Below, one piece after another: positions 11,401 through 19,016 of a stretch of 22,381 bases of DNA; the stretch's first letter is position 1, and every line of letters begins with the position of its first letter. The DNA comes from Proteromonas lacertae (Eukaryota > Sar > Bigyra > Opalinata > Proteromonadidae). Both the position numbers and the translations under genes were made by a program. Location: contig NGBS01000933.1 in assembly GCA_002245135.1 (NCBI GenBank), forward strand, positions 1-22,381, written 5' to 3'. The notes beneath the pieces are model-generated. The model searched no databases and was not told the origin of the DNA. It was given only the letters and a program-made list of their open reading frames with translations.

Positions 11401-14173
11401 GATTGATACAACAAATAAACCAGATCTTCTAGTCAAATTGAAAAGAATTAATCCTCAATGTATTATATTATTAATTGTATTATTAATGAAAATAGTTTTG
11501 AGTAGAAACGAAGTATATGATCTATTAAATAGAAGAAGTTGTTATTCAAATGTAGAATTATTCAGTTATGTTGAAAATAGTAATAGTATATATATATATT
11601 TTTTGATGTAATTATTGTTTAATATATGAAATAGGTTTGATTGAAGATATAATCTCTACATTCAATTCAACTAAAAATATCATTATTTTCAATTTCTTAT
11701 GTATTTTGAGATTGAAATATGAAAAGTTTAAGAATAAACTTGAAACAATGATTGATTTTGGAGAAGATCGTTCAAGATTTAAATATTTCAATTGTATAGG
11801 TGAAGGATATAGTTTTGAAGTGAATAGTATATAGTCATATTATATATTATTGAAATAGATAGGAGAATGTCTTTAGAAGATCTAGAATATATTGGTAATA
11901 ATATTAATAGTCTGAAACAGTTGAAAACAATTACATTGCAATGTATATATTTTATTTTTATTCATTTTAGTTTGTAAATTGGATAGAATCAATAATATAT
12001 TAAATGGATTGTCTAGATTACATCATTTGAAGATGTTGTATTTTGATAATAATAATTTTTCATCATTTGCTATTCCATCATTAGTCAGAGTAATAAATAA
12101 AAATGGAAATATAAAACAACTCTCACTCTCTAGTATATAATTCACCTTTTTATTATTTAAATAGATAATAAGATTGAAGATAATGGTATTATTGAATTAA
12201 GTAAAACTTTCAAAAATATTGCTCAATTAGAATCATTATCATTAGAAAGTATTATTTCATTTCTATACATCATAATAGAAAATAAGTTCACTACAAAAGG
12301 GGCTATAGAATTAGCTTCTAATCTATCATATTTAACTAGATTAAATACTATAAATATTAGTGGAAATTATATCGGCAACGAAGGAGTAGAAAGAATAAGC
12401 TATGAATTAAAGAATCTTACTAACCTTAGAACAATTGATTTTGGTGAAACAAATATAAATGATTATGGTTTAATATCTATCTCCAATAATCTTTATTATG
12501 TGAAAGATTTACAATCGTTAGATGTGTCAAATAATCGTTTTACTGAGATAGGGATGAAGGTTTTAGCTCATTCTATTAAAGAATGTGTAAAACTATCGTA
12601 TATTCAATTATATGGATGTGAGTTAAATGATTCATCCTTTAATCTATTGGTAGAATCATTGAAATATCTAGATGATATCAATGTTTTGAATATTTCAAGA
12701 AATAGTATATCAGATAATGGAATAAAACAATTATCAAAAATTTTATCAAATTTATCTAACTTAGAAGATTTAAATATCAGTGAAACAAATATAACAGATG
12801 ATGGTTTAAGATATTTATATGAATCAAAAAGTAATCTTCAAAATTTAAATGTTTATTCTATTTCACATAATAAATTCAATTTGAGTGGATTTAAATACAT
12901 ATCTGAATCATTTTCATTTTTTCCTTATTTGGTAGAATTGTCTTTAGAGGGAACAAACTTAGACGATGAATCAATGAAAATAATATGTGAAAATTTCAAA
13001 TATATAACTGAATTACTCTTTTTAGATATTGGTAAAAATAGCTTAACTTCAACAAGCTGTAAATATTTATCAGATTCATTTACAAGTATTCCAGAATTAG
13101 AAATGTTGAAAATAAATGGTAATAATACTATTGATATAATAATAGGTAATTCTATAGGTAATGAAGGAGTTAAGTATCTGATTGAAAATATAAATAATTT
13201 TACAAATTTAAAAACATTAGATTTATCAAGTATTTCTATTTGTTTCTCATATAATAATAATAGATTGCAGTTTAACTGATTTGTCAATTCAGAAAATATC
13301 TAATTCAATTACTTCATTGACTAATCTTCAAACACTCAATTTATCGAGTAAATATTTTGTTTATTTTATCATAATATAGATAATCATTTAACAGATAATT
13401 GTATTTCAGATTTATGTAAATTTTTCAATCCATCTATTGATGTATTAGAATCTTTACATTTGAGGAGTATTTATTATCAATTATTATTTCTAGATAATAG
13501 ATTAACAAATAATGGTATAAAAGAATTGTTTGGTTCTATCAAAAAATGTCAACACACAAATGATGTATTTTTAACAGGGAATAGAATAGATAATATTGAT
13601 AGAGAATTAACAGAAAATATAGAATTATATAATCCAAATTATAGATGGATAGAAATAGTCAAAGAAATGGTGGAAAGTAAAAAATGTAGTTTTGATAGTG
13701 AAGAAGAATATGATAATGTAATAAATAACAATGAATTGTTAAAGGATGTATGTAAAGAATATAATTATGATAAAAGAAAAGAGTATGAATATTTACTATT
13801 AAATATTTGTTTATGTAAGTCAACAGTTAGGTTTAGAATTATTAATAATACAGTATTTGATTTGCATTCAACATATCATACACTTTTATCTTCAATAAAA
13901 GAAGATCATTCAGTATATTTGAATAAAATGCAATTAAATCATGAAAAGATAATAGAAATGTGTGAATATTTGTCTTATTTAAAAGAGATATATAGAATTG
14001 AAATAAAAGATTGTGAAATCGATGAAAAAGATGTAGAATTGTTGAAAGATAGTGTGAAAAATCTACCAAATATGGAAGAATTTGTAGTATCTATCAAACA
14101 AACAACAAAATATGGAAAGAGGAAAAGGGATGAAGAAAATGAATTTCAAAAGAAAAAGAAAAGTAAGAATTGA
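8464..14173 (+). CDS. pseudokinase - acidic linker - leucine-rich repeat protein, 21 exons
   Basis: Predicted product about 1,692 residues. Residues 1-180 are a protein kinase C-lobe: HGRIKPSN (68-75) replaces HRDLKPxN, so the catalytic Asp is Arg. SNY (86-88) stands where DFG should be. SPE (108-110), SDVFSIGVLL (121-130) and the subdomain XI Arg in NPKKRPTI are kept. It should be catalytically dead. The Gly-loop and VAIK Lys are not seen, though part of the N-lobe may lie in an upstream exon. A Glu/Asp-rich linker (about 9395-9560) precedes some two dozen LRRs of ribonuclease-inhibitor type (LxxLxLSxNxIxDxGI). A Lys/Glu tail (GKRKRDEENEFQKKKK) looks nuclear-localising. Twenty introns (listed separately) total 630 nt; the remaining 5,080 nt is one base over a multiple of three, matching one frame slip in the A5 run at 9178-9182. 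Function unknown; scaffold or receptor-like recognition is inference. Confidence 0.75.
9693..13493 (+). other. twenty phase-1 mini-introns of the LRR gene
   Basis: Introns: 9693-9724, 9893-9924, 10093-10120, 10208-10235, 10419-10456, 10625-10653, 10822-10849, 10934-10965, 11050-11078, 11163-11194, 11279-11309, 11586-11634, 11827-11858, 11943-11970, 12133-12164, 12249-12278, 13119-13145, 13230-13263, 13348-13379, 13467-13493. Seventeen begin GTAT, all end TAG, and all split a codon after its first base. Removing them keeps one frame and restores the LRR consensus. Most sit directly before the Asn of LxLSxN. The 11586 intron could begin at 11580 instead. The 27-nt one at 13119 has no stop and reads through in frame; I call it an intron because removal restores repeat spacing. 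Confidence 0.85.
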
Positions 14174-14289
14174 GTAATTCATTTTCTCTATAAACATTGT
14201 TATTATAATTGTATTTGTTTTTTAAATTAATATAAAACCAAAACAAATAAAGTAAAGAAAAAAGTATATAAAACAGTGTTGTATTTTTC

Positions 14290-15048
14290 GGTCAAAAAAT
14301 ATAGGTTTACCTATAGGTCAAAACCTGTTGTTCCCCGTTGAGTACAACTCCCCGTTGAGCGATTAGAGACTTTAGAAACAAACTAAATGCATATTCTTAC
14401 TTATTTTGATGAAAAATTGTTACTTTTGTGCTTGCTTTGTCATATAACCTATGTCTGCAATATACTTTTTTGATAATTTTAGTATTGTATATATGAAACG
14501 CATTTATTTTTATGTTTCGTTTTAGTGTTTCATTCACTACTACAGACTAAAATACATTAACTGAGACGATTAGAATTATTGAACGATAATATATTACTGT
14601 CTAAAAAGAAATGTAAAAAGTTGGCTTGAGTGAGGCTTGTATATATTTTCATTTTTTGGTTTTTAAGCGTCTTCAAATCACAATCTAAGTATTCTAATCA
14701 TCTCAGTTAATGTATTTTAGTCTGTAGTAGTGAATGAAACACTAAAACGAAACATAAAAATAAATGCGTTTCATATATACAATACTATAATTATCAAAAA
14801 AGTATATTGCAGACATAGGTTATATGACAAAGCAAGCACAAAAGTAACAATTTTTCATCAAAATAAGTAAGAATATGCATTTAGTTTGTTTCTAAAGTCT
14901 CTAATCGCTCAACGGGGAGTTGTACTCAACGGGGAACAACAAAACCTATATCTTTAGCTTGACCTTTACCTTACTTATACTAACTATTAGTTGACCTCCT
15001 ATTTTTTTTGTATTTTTTGTATTGATTTCCCCCTATGTGTTTTTGACC
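14290..15048. repeat. cluster of GGTCAA/TTGACC motifs
   Basis: GGTCAA occurs at 14290-14295 and 14316-14321 left of the foldback element, and TTGACC at 14959-14964, 14991-14996 and 15043-15048 to its right, so the motifs point inward from both sides. The outer pair extends to CGGTCAAAAA...ATAGG against CCTATG...TTTTTGACCG. ACCTATAGGT at 14310-14319 is a perfect palindrome. This may be the terminal repeat of the virus-like element or protein-binding sites; neither is proven. The gene-free part of 14941-15286 otherwise holds AT-rich DNA and a short minus-strand coding relic near 15165-15235. Confidence 0.45.
14327..14940. mobile_element. foldback/MITE-like non-autonomous DNA transposon
   Basis: A 614-bp element whose ends are inverted copies: arm 14327-14576 against arm 14691-14940, 250 nt each with only about two mismatches, around a 114-nt loop. 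It is flanked by the 7-bp direct repeat AAAACCT (14320-14326 and 14941-14947), a target-site duplication. Each terminus holds CCCCGTTGAG twice, 7 bases apart, strikingly GC-rich for this DNA. There is no open frame of note, so it must be moved in trans. The near-identical arms mean recent insertion or gene conversion. Superfamily is left open; a 7-bp duplication is not diagnostic, and one base of slippage would give 5 bp with a longer terminus. Its transcript would form a long hairpin. Confidence 0.85.
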
Positions 15049-15286
15049 GTTTCATAATCAAATCATAATTCAAGCTTACATTATTTTTCGCTTTTCTGTT
15101 TGAATTTAAACAAAATATAAATATACAATTGACTTTGGATTTGATGGTAAATAGTTAAAACAATATATAAAATTGGACTTGAAGTCCCTGTAGTACTGTA
15201 TTCTGTCACGAGAATCGTAGATCCAAAATGTTTTAAAATGGCTGATCATTGTATTCATATTTGGATAGTAGCAGTTTCTTTTCCAC

Positions 15287-15451
15287 CTAAGAATAATATA
15301 AATTAGGAATATACTTATATCTGCTTAGTTCTCTTTGTCTTTTCATGATATCATTCAAATTGTATACTACTATATCAAACTCAGGGTCATCGTGATAGTA
15401 TTTAATTTTCACTCTGTAGATAATCTCTTGTTTCAAGATTATACGTGCCAT
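15287..15451 (-). CDS. small orphan gene of the virus-like element
   Basis: A 54-residue frame from the ATG at 15449-15451: MARIILKQEIIYRVKIKYYH, followed by an acidic and then a basic stretch (DIMKRQRELSRYKY). I recognise no family. Coding-like composition (YDSRDRIQYYRDFKS) appears again further left on the same strand, so this is probably the surviving front of a somewhat longer gene that is now broken, with one or two breaks, rather than a complete tiny protein. It is the leftmost gene of the element and reads toward its presumed end. Confidence 0.4.
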   Translation of the reverse strand: MARIILKQEIIYRVKIKYYHDDPEFDIVVYNLNDIMKRQRELSRYKYIPNLYYS

Positions 15452-15843
15452 AATTCTATATATAAATTAATTAAAAAAATACATTAAATACAAGTGTATT
15501 AATTATGTACTTTTTATAAAGAATGAATTGACTTTAGCTAACTATAATTTATATATACTTACTAGGGTATATACCCATCTCAATTATATCAATATCTTAT
15601 TTCAGGCAATAATCTAAATCATCTTTGATTATGAAACATATATGAAATCTAACTATATCAATCGATTGCTCATGATATGCCATATAATAAGAAACACATC
15701 AGATTATTCATTATGTCAATGGATCGTGAGATATTATTTTTTTAACAAACCTCAAACATTTGTATTACTAAACAAACAATAACTTTATTGATTAGACCCA
15801 TAAAAATTTAATAATATATATAATAGCAAAAAAAACAAAGAAT
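15452..15843. promoter_or_regulatory. divergent intergenic region with two perfect palindromes
   Basis: About 390 bp between a minus-strand and a plus-strand gene of the virus-like element. It holds AATACA-AG-TGTATT (15487-15500) and GGGTATATACCC (15565-15576), both perfect palindromes and possible operator-like sites. The second stands out for its G/C ends. Just before the ATG at 15844 lies an A-rich leader (AGCAAAAAAAACAAAGAAT). No other gene is evident. Confidence 0.4.
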
Positions 15844-16320
15844 ATGCCTGACCATTTAACATATAATATGCTTAGACAACCTAACGGTGAATATGCTTTT
15901 TACATTCATAGATATAGAGACAATAGAGCACATAGATGGGTCATTCAATTTCCATTTAAAACAATGAAAATATTAAAAAGAAATAAAGTAAAGGTGTTTA
16001 TATGTGGTTCACTCAGAACTAATAGAAATGATCCAGAAGTACTAGGTGATTATAGACATCATGGTGATCAATTAATGATAAACCTCAAAACCTATGGGTA
16101 TGACAGAAGAGCTTCAATATTAGTAATGAATAGAAAATTAAGAAATGGAGAACATGAGTATGCAGATGGTGATTGTATTCCTCAAAAATTTAGAAAATAT
16201 GCTTTTCATCATATGAGTTATCAATGGAATGGAGGGAATTTTTATCACATACATCCAGTTGATAGAAATGTTGCTGATGGAATTAGTAGTAGTAGTAGTA
16301 GTAATAGTGACTCTGATTAA
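15844..16320 (+). CDS. orphan protein of the virus-like element with Ser-rich acidic tail
   Basis: A 158-residue protein from the ATG at 15844 in good context (AATATG after an A-rich leader). It is rich in Arg, Tyr and His (YIHRYRDNRAHRW, GDYRHHGDQ, HHMSYQWNGGNFYHIHP), predicted soluble and basic, with no membrane segment or motif I can assign. It ends in a Ser/Asp tail (ISSSSSSNSDSD) built from repeated AGT codons, similar in kind to the tail of the packaging ATPase at 20539-21396. That shared feature suggests both tails do the same thing, for example as phosphorylation or interaction segments, but this is inference. The next gene follows after 104 bases on the same strand. Its frame is undisturbed. 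Confidence 0.6.
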   Translation: MPDHLTYNMLRQPNGEYAFYIHRYRDNRAHRWVIQFPFKTMKILKRNKVKVFICGSLRTNRNDPEVLGDYRHHGDQLMINLKTYGYDRRASILVMNRKLRNGEHEYADGDCIPQKFRKYAFHHMSYQWNGGNFYHIHPVDRNVADGISSSSSSNSDSD

Positions 16321-16347
16321 ATACTTAAAAATTCTATTATTATTATA

Positions 16348-16374
16348 TATGTTTGTTTTTGTTTGATAAACATA
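16348..16374 (+). terminator. possible hairpin after the 15844-16320 gene
   Basis: TATGTTT (16348-16354) pairs with AAACATA (16368-16374) around a T-rich loop, 28 bases after the stop of the upstream gene. A 7-bp all-AT-but-one stem is weak, so this is only a candidate transcript-end structure. Confidence 0.25.
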
Positions 16375-16424
16375 CTATTAATAGTTACTATATTTTAAAT
16401 AATATCAATTATAAAAATCACAAC

Positions 16425-16796
16425 ATGTCTTATTATGAAGGATGGCCAAAAGGGTTTAAAATTAGTAAAGACTGGAATACATATATTCCTAAATCAGTTA
16501 ACAGGAGTAAATGGAGAAAGAGCTATGATTTGTATAGAGACAAAGTAAAGAATGCACTACAAAACAAAACAAAAGTTAAATTACAATATAGACAATTAAT
16601 GAAAATGTATGAACGATTATTAGCTGCTAATCCACCTAAACAAAGAGGAAGACCAAAAGGAAGTAAAGATAGAGCAAAACGTAAACCAAGACGAGCCGGT
16701 CCACGAGCCGCGCCAAAGAATGATCCGCATCGTATTGTTGTGCATAATGGCAGGCATTATCAGTATGGTATTCCAGTTCCTAATATGGATAATTAA
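16425..16796 (+). CDS. AT-hook basic protein of the virus-like element
   Basis: A 123-residue, strongly basic protein. The frame is open further upstream, but the first ATG is at 16425. A Trp/Tyr-rich start (SYYEGWPKG) leads into a Lys/Arg helix (about 29-66). At residues 74-78 is RGRPK, a canonical AT-hook core that binds the AT minor groove, followed by KGSKDRAKRKPRRAGPRAAP. This points to DNA binding: packaging, condensation or transcription control of an AT-rich genome are all possible. Codon use changes in its last third: 16680-16745 uses CGT, CGA, GCC, GCG and CCG, rare elsewhere in the window. Two GC-rich hairpins follow the stop. It converges on the minus-strand gene ending at 17034. 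Confidence 0.65.
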   Translation: MSYYEGWPKGFKISKDWNTYIPKSVNRSKWRKSYDLYRDKVKNALQNKTKVKLQYRQLMKMYERLLAANPPKQRGRPKGSKDRAKRKPRRAGPRAAPKNDPHRIVVHNGRHYQYGIPVPNMDN

Positions 16797-16902
16797 AGTA
16801 ATTCTTTATATATTCTGTTTTTTATGTAATGTTATGTGTGTTTGTTTTTGGTGTTTGGTATTGCTATATCCGGCCGCCACTTTGCAACTTGAATTGTAAT
16901 AT

Positions 16903-16930
16903 AAGTTACAACTGGCGCCAGTTGTAACTT
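16903..16930. terminator. perfect 28-nt palindrome between convergent genes
   Basis: A perfect inverted repeat centred on CAACTGGCGCCAGTTG with AAGTTA/TAACTT flanks, so 14 bp of self-complementary stem. It lies 106 bases after the plus-strand AT-hook gene stop and 103 before the minus-strand gene stop, where it could end or process transcripts from both sides. Mimivirus transcripts are known to end at such hairpins. Confidence 0.6.
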
Positions 16931-16940
16931 GAATTGTGAT

Positions 16941-16972
16941 GTATCTTACAACTTGGGCCAGTTGTAAGATAC
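16941..16972. terminator. second, imperfect hairpin between the same convergent genes
   Basis: GTATCTTACAACT pairs with AGTTGTAAGATAC around a GGGCC-type core, with two mismatches over 32 nt. It shares the ACAACT...AGTTGT heart of the palindrome at 16903-16930 and the intervening AACTTGAATTGT is also repeated (from about 16886 and 16926), so the pair looks like a tandem duplication, one hairpin perhaps serving each convergent gene. Confidence 0.55.
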
Positions 16973-17033
16973 AAGTTTAACCAAAAATAAAAAAAACATA
17001 ATATAATAATATAATATAAAAATTAAAAAATAA

Positions 17034-17216
17034 TTAAATAGTCATTTTCCTTTGTTTAGTGATTTCAATAAGAGACTGAATATCCTTAAGTGTCTTATCA
17101 TGTTCTAACCCTTTATTCATCATGGCATCTATATTATTTCTAAGTTCTTCTATGTCTGTATTGTTTGGAATACAATTGTGTGCCTTTAAGTATTTGAAAA
17201 GAGCCAAAGCTATCAT
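17034..17216 (-). CDS. small membrane-anchored coiled-coil protein of the virus-like element
   Basis: About 60 residues from the first ATG at 17214-17216. The hydrophobic segment (SYMIALALFKYLKA) continues upstream of that ATG (LSVLVF), so the true 5' end is uncertain and could involve a spliced leader exon or a non-ATG start. After the single membrane span comes a charged helix (TDIEELRNNIDAMMNKGLEH) with heptad-like spacing, ending in KQRKMTI. Small membrane proteins of this shape are common in virophages and Polinton-like viruses, often of unknown role. It lies downstream of, and on the same strand as, the 17338-17940 gene, and the two may form one transcription unit. Confidence 0.4.
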   Translation of the reverse strand: MIALALFKYLKAHNCIPNNTDIEELRNNIDAMMNKGLEHDKTLKDIQSLIEITKQRKMTI

Positions 17217-17337
17217 ATACGATACAAATACGAGAACTGAAAGCAAAACAGTTATTACATCAAAGTCAATGTGTGTTTATGAGAATCTTATATAAGAAAA
17301 CAAAATTAATCAAAGTAATGTATTTATTATCAATAAA

Positions 17338-17940
17338 CTAACTTACAAGACATTGGTTATTATTAATATATTCATCCTTAATGGATCTTGGTGATATTGG
17401 AGATAAGTCATAATCTGTGAGATTGACATTGTCATTGTCATTTTCAAGCTTGACTTGTATTTCTACTATTTCTTTATTACTACTATCATTAGGAGGAGGA
17501 GGAGGTAATATATTAGCTTCATGATTCATCATAATAATGCTTTCTAATAATTGATGAGTTTTTTCAAAGGATGGGTTTCTTTTCTCCTTAATCTTGTTAA
17601 CACACTCAAGGAACATATTAGGTGTAATGCGCACAGTCTCATCTACATCAGAAATACCTAATCTTTGAATTAATTTCTCTTTACTCTCATCCCACCAACA
17701 TCCATTTTTGAATCTATATTCCAAGTCTAATCTATACTGTTCATCGACGTATTTGAGTATATATCTGATCTCACTATAAGTTAATTCCTTTTTATCACCA
17801 CATATGAGATTCCATAATTTCGATTTGGTTGGTGCCCTCATTTTGCCATCCTTTCTAAAGCAATTAATGAGTATTTGTTTATCAGAGTTCCAAAAGTTAT
17901 ATGGCACTGTTCTAAATTTGTGCTCCTGATCGTTATTCAT
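17338..17940 (-). CDS. orphan protein of the virus-like element with a poly-Pro segment
   Basis: A 200-residue soluble protein from the ATG at 17938-17940. The first two thirds are helical and charged, with conserved-looking aromatics (YNFWNSDKQ, NGCWWDESKEKLIQRLGI) and a LTYSEIRYILKYVD helix. A linker with LPPPPPN near residue 145 is followed by an acidic, disordered tail (KLENDNDNVNLTDYDLSPI). I recognise no family. The two-part build, globular then Pro-rich and acidic, suits a scaffold or adaptor, but that is a guess. It shares an 85-bp divergent control region with the minor capsid gene, so it may be expressed with the structural genes. Confidence 0.55.
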   Translation of the reverse strand: MNNDQEHKFRTVPYNFWNSDKQILINCFRKDGKMRAPTKSKLWNLICGDKKELTYSEIRYILKYVDEQYRLDLEYRFKNGCWWDESKEKLIQRLGISDVDETVRITPNMFLECVNKIKEKRNPSFEKTHQLLESIIMMNHEANILPPPPPNDSSNKEIVEIQVKLENDNDNVNLTDYDLSPISPRSIKDEYINNNQCLVS

Positions 17941-18025
17941 TTTTAAAAAATATAAGTGTAATTAATACTAATAATGACAATATTGACATTATTAACGAAT
18001 TTATTTTCAAAATAGATTTTATCTT
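17941..18025. promoter_or_regulatory. divergent promoter region of the structural block
   Basis: Only 85 bp separate the ATG of the minus-strand orphan (17940) from the ATG of the penton-like gene (18026). It is almost entirely A/T, with TTTTTAAAAAA next to the minus gene and TATTTTCAAAATAGATTTTA next to the plus gene. Both promoters must fit here. Confidence 0.45.
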
Positions 18026-18985
18026 ATGTTAGTTTCGAATCATCGTGTGTACTACTTAAATTCTGATATGATTGTATTATCTGATTCCATGGGTGGAGGA
18101 AATAAGTATAAGAAGACATTAAAATTGCAATCATTCGATGATGATTATACTCATGTCAGCTTATTACATGCTGTTATACCCAATTCATTCCCAACTATAC
18201 AGGAAGAAACAAATGATGAGTTTTCACTAGTATTCACATTGGGATGGAGACATGATGTTCAAGTAGATACACCAAAGTATCCAAACATCATAAAACACCT
18301 CAAAATACCAGAAGGATTCTATGATGAAACTCAGATATTAAGTATGATCAATAATTTAGTAAAAAATATGACATATGATGTTTTTGGAATAAAAGATGAT
18401 GCATATAATGAAGATGGTTCACATGTGTCTATTATAGAAGGAAAAGGAGATTTATTTCGTATAGACAATTTCGATGATAATCAAACATATCATATTGAGG
18501 TAGCTAATGATATGAATATTATATACTATCAAAAAGACCCAGTATATTGGATAGAAAAATTAGAGATCATCACCAAAGATCTTAGTTACAAAATATTAGG
18601 TATACCTAAAAACAATTACTGGTGTTGTTTTAAAGAATATATTCCATCTGAAGAACCAGAGAATCAACAAGAAATTATGGTTAAGCCATTCCCATTTACT
18701 CAATTACCATCTCGTCCATCTTTGATATGGGTTAATTCTATATCCATTAGATTAGACATAGTGAATATTATGCAGGATTCAAATGTATTAGAAAATATAC
18801 CCGTTTCAAATCCTGAGTTACCATTTATTACATATCAGAATAATGACATATTGAATACATCGAAGAGATTTAATAATACCTATAACAATGGTATGATCAC
18901 TATTCAGATTACTCAACAAAATGGCTATGAACTTAATCTTGATAATATTGAGTTTAATTTAGATATTGTTGTATTTAAAGTCTAA
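18026..18985 (+). CDS. penton-like minor capsid protein (virus-like element)
   Basis: A 319-residue protein in the expected place just upstream of the major capsid gene. It has features of the single-jelly-roll penton proteins of Polintons and virophages: an N-terminal Ser-rich strand pair (LNSDMIVLSDSMGGGNKYK), then LLHAVIPNSFPTI, an IPEGFYDETQILSMINNLV segment matching the usual 'IPxGxYxxxxLxxxIN' signature, and strand-rich sequence to the end, closing in FNLDIVVFKV. It would form the fivefold vertices of the particle. The frame is whole. The next start follows 31 bases later, so the structural genes are tightly packed on one strand. Assignment rests on signature and context. Confidence 0.7.
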   Translation: MLVSNHRVYYLNSDMIVLSDSMGGGNKYKKTLKLQSFDDDYTHVSLLHAVIPNSFPTIQEETNDEFSLVFTLGWRHDVQVDTPKYPNIIKHLKIPEGFYDETQILSMINNLVKNMTYDVFGIKDDAYNEDGSHVSIIEGKGDLFRIDNFDDNQTYHIEVANDMNIIYYQKDPVYWIEKLEIITKDLSYKILGIPKNNYWCCFKEYIPSEEPENQQEIMVKPFPFTQLPSRPSLIWVNSISIRLDIVNIMQDSNVLENIPVSNPELPFITYQNNDILNTSKRFNNTYNNGMITIQITQQNGYELNLDNIEFNLDIVVFKV

Positions 18986-19016
18986 TTTTTATATTTCTTT
19001 ATTCTTTTGTTTTCTA

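Noticed and set aside
14327-14940. The 250-bp inverted repeat as the terminal hairpin of the virus-like element.
   Set aside because: Flanking 7-bp direct repeats and sequence continuity across them (GGTCAAAACCT joining AAAACCTATAT) show a separate insertion.
14290-15048. Telomere-like or CRISPR-like repeats.
   Set aside because: The short motifs have irregular spacing, mixed orientation and no uniform repeat-spacer pattern.
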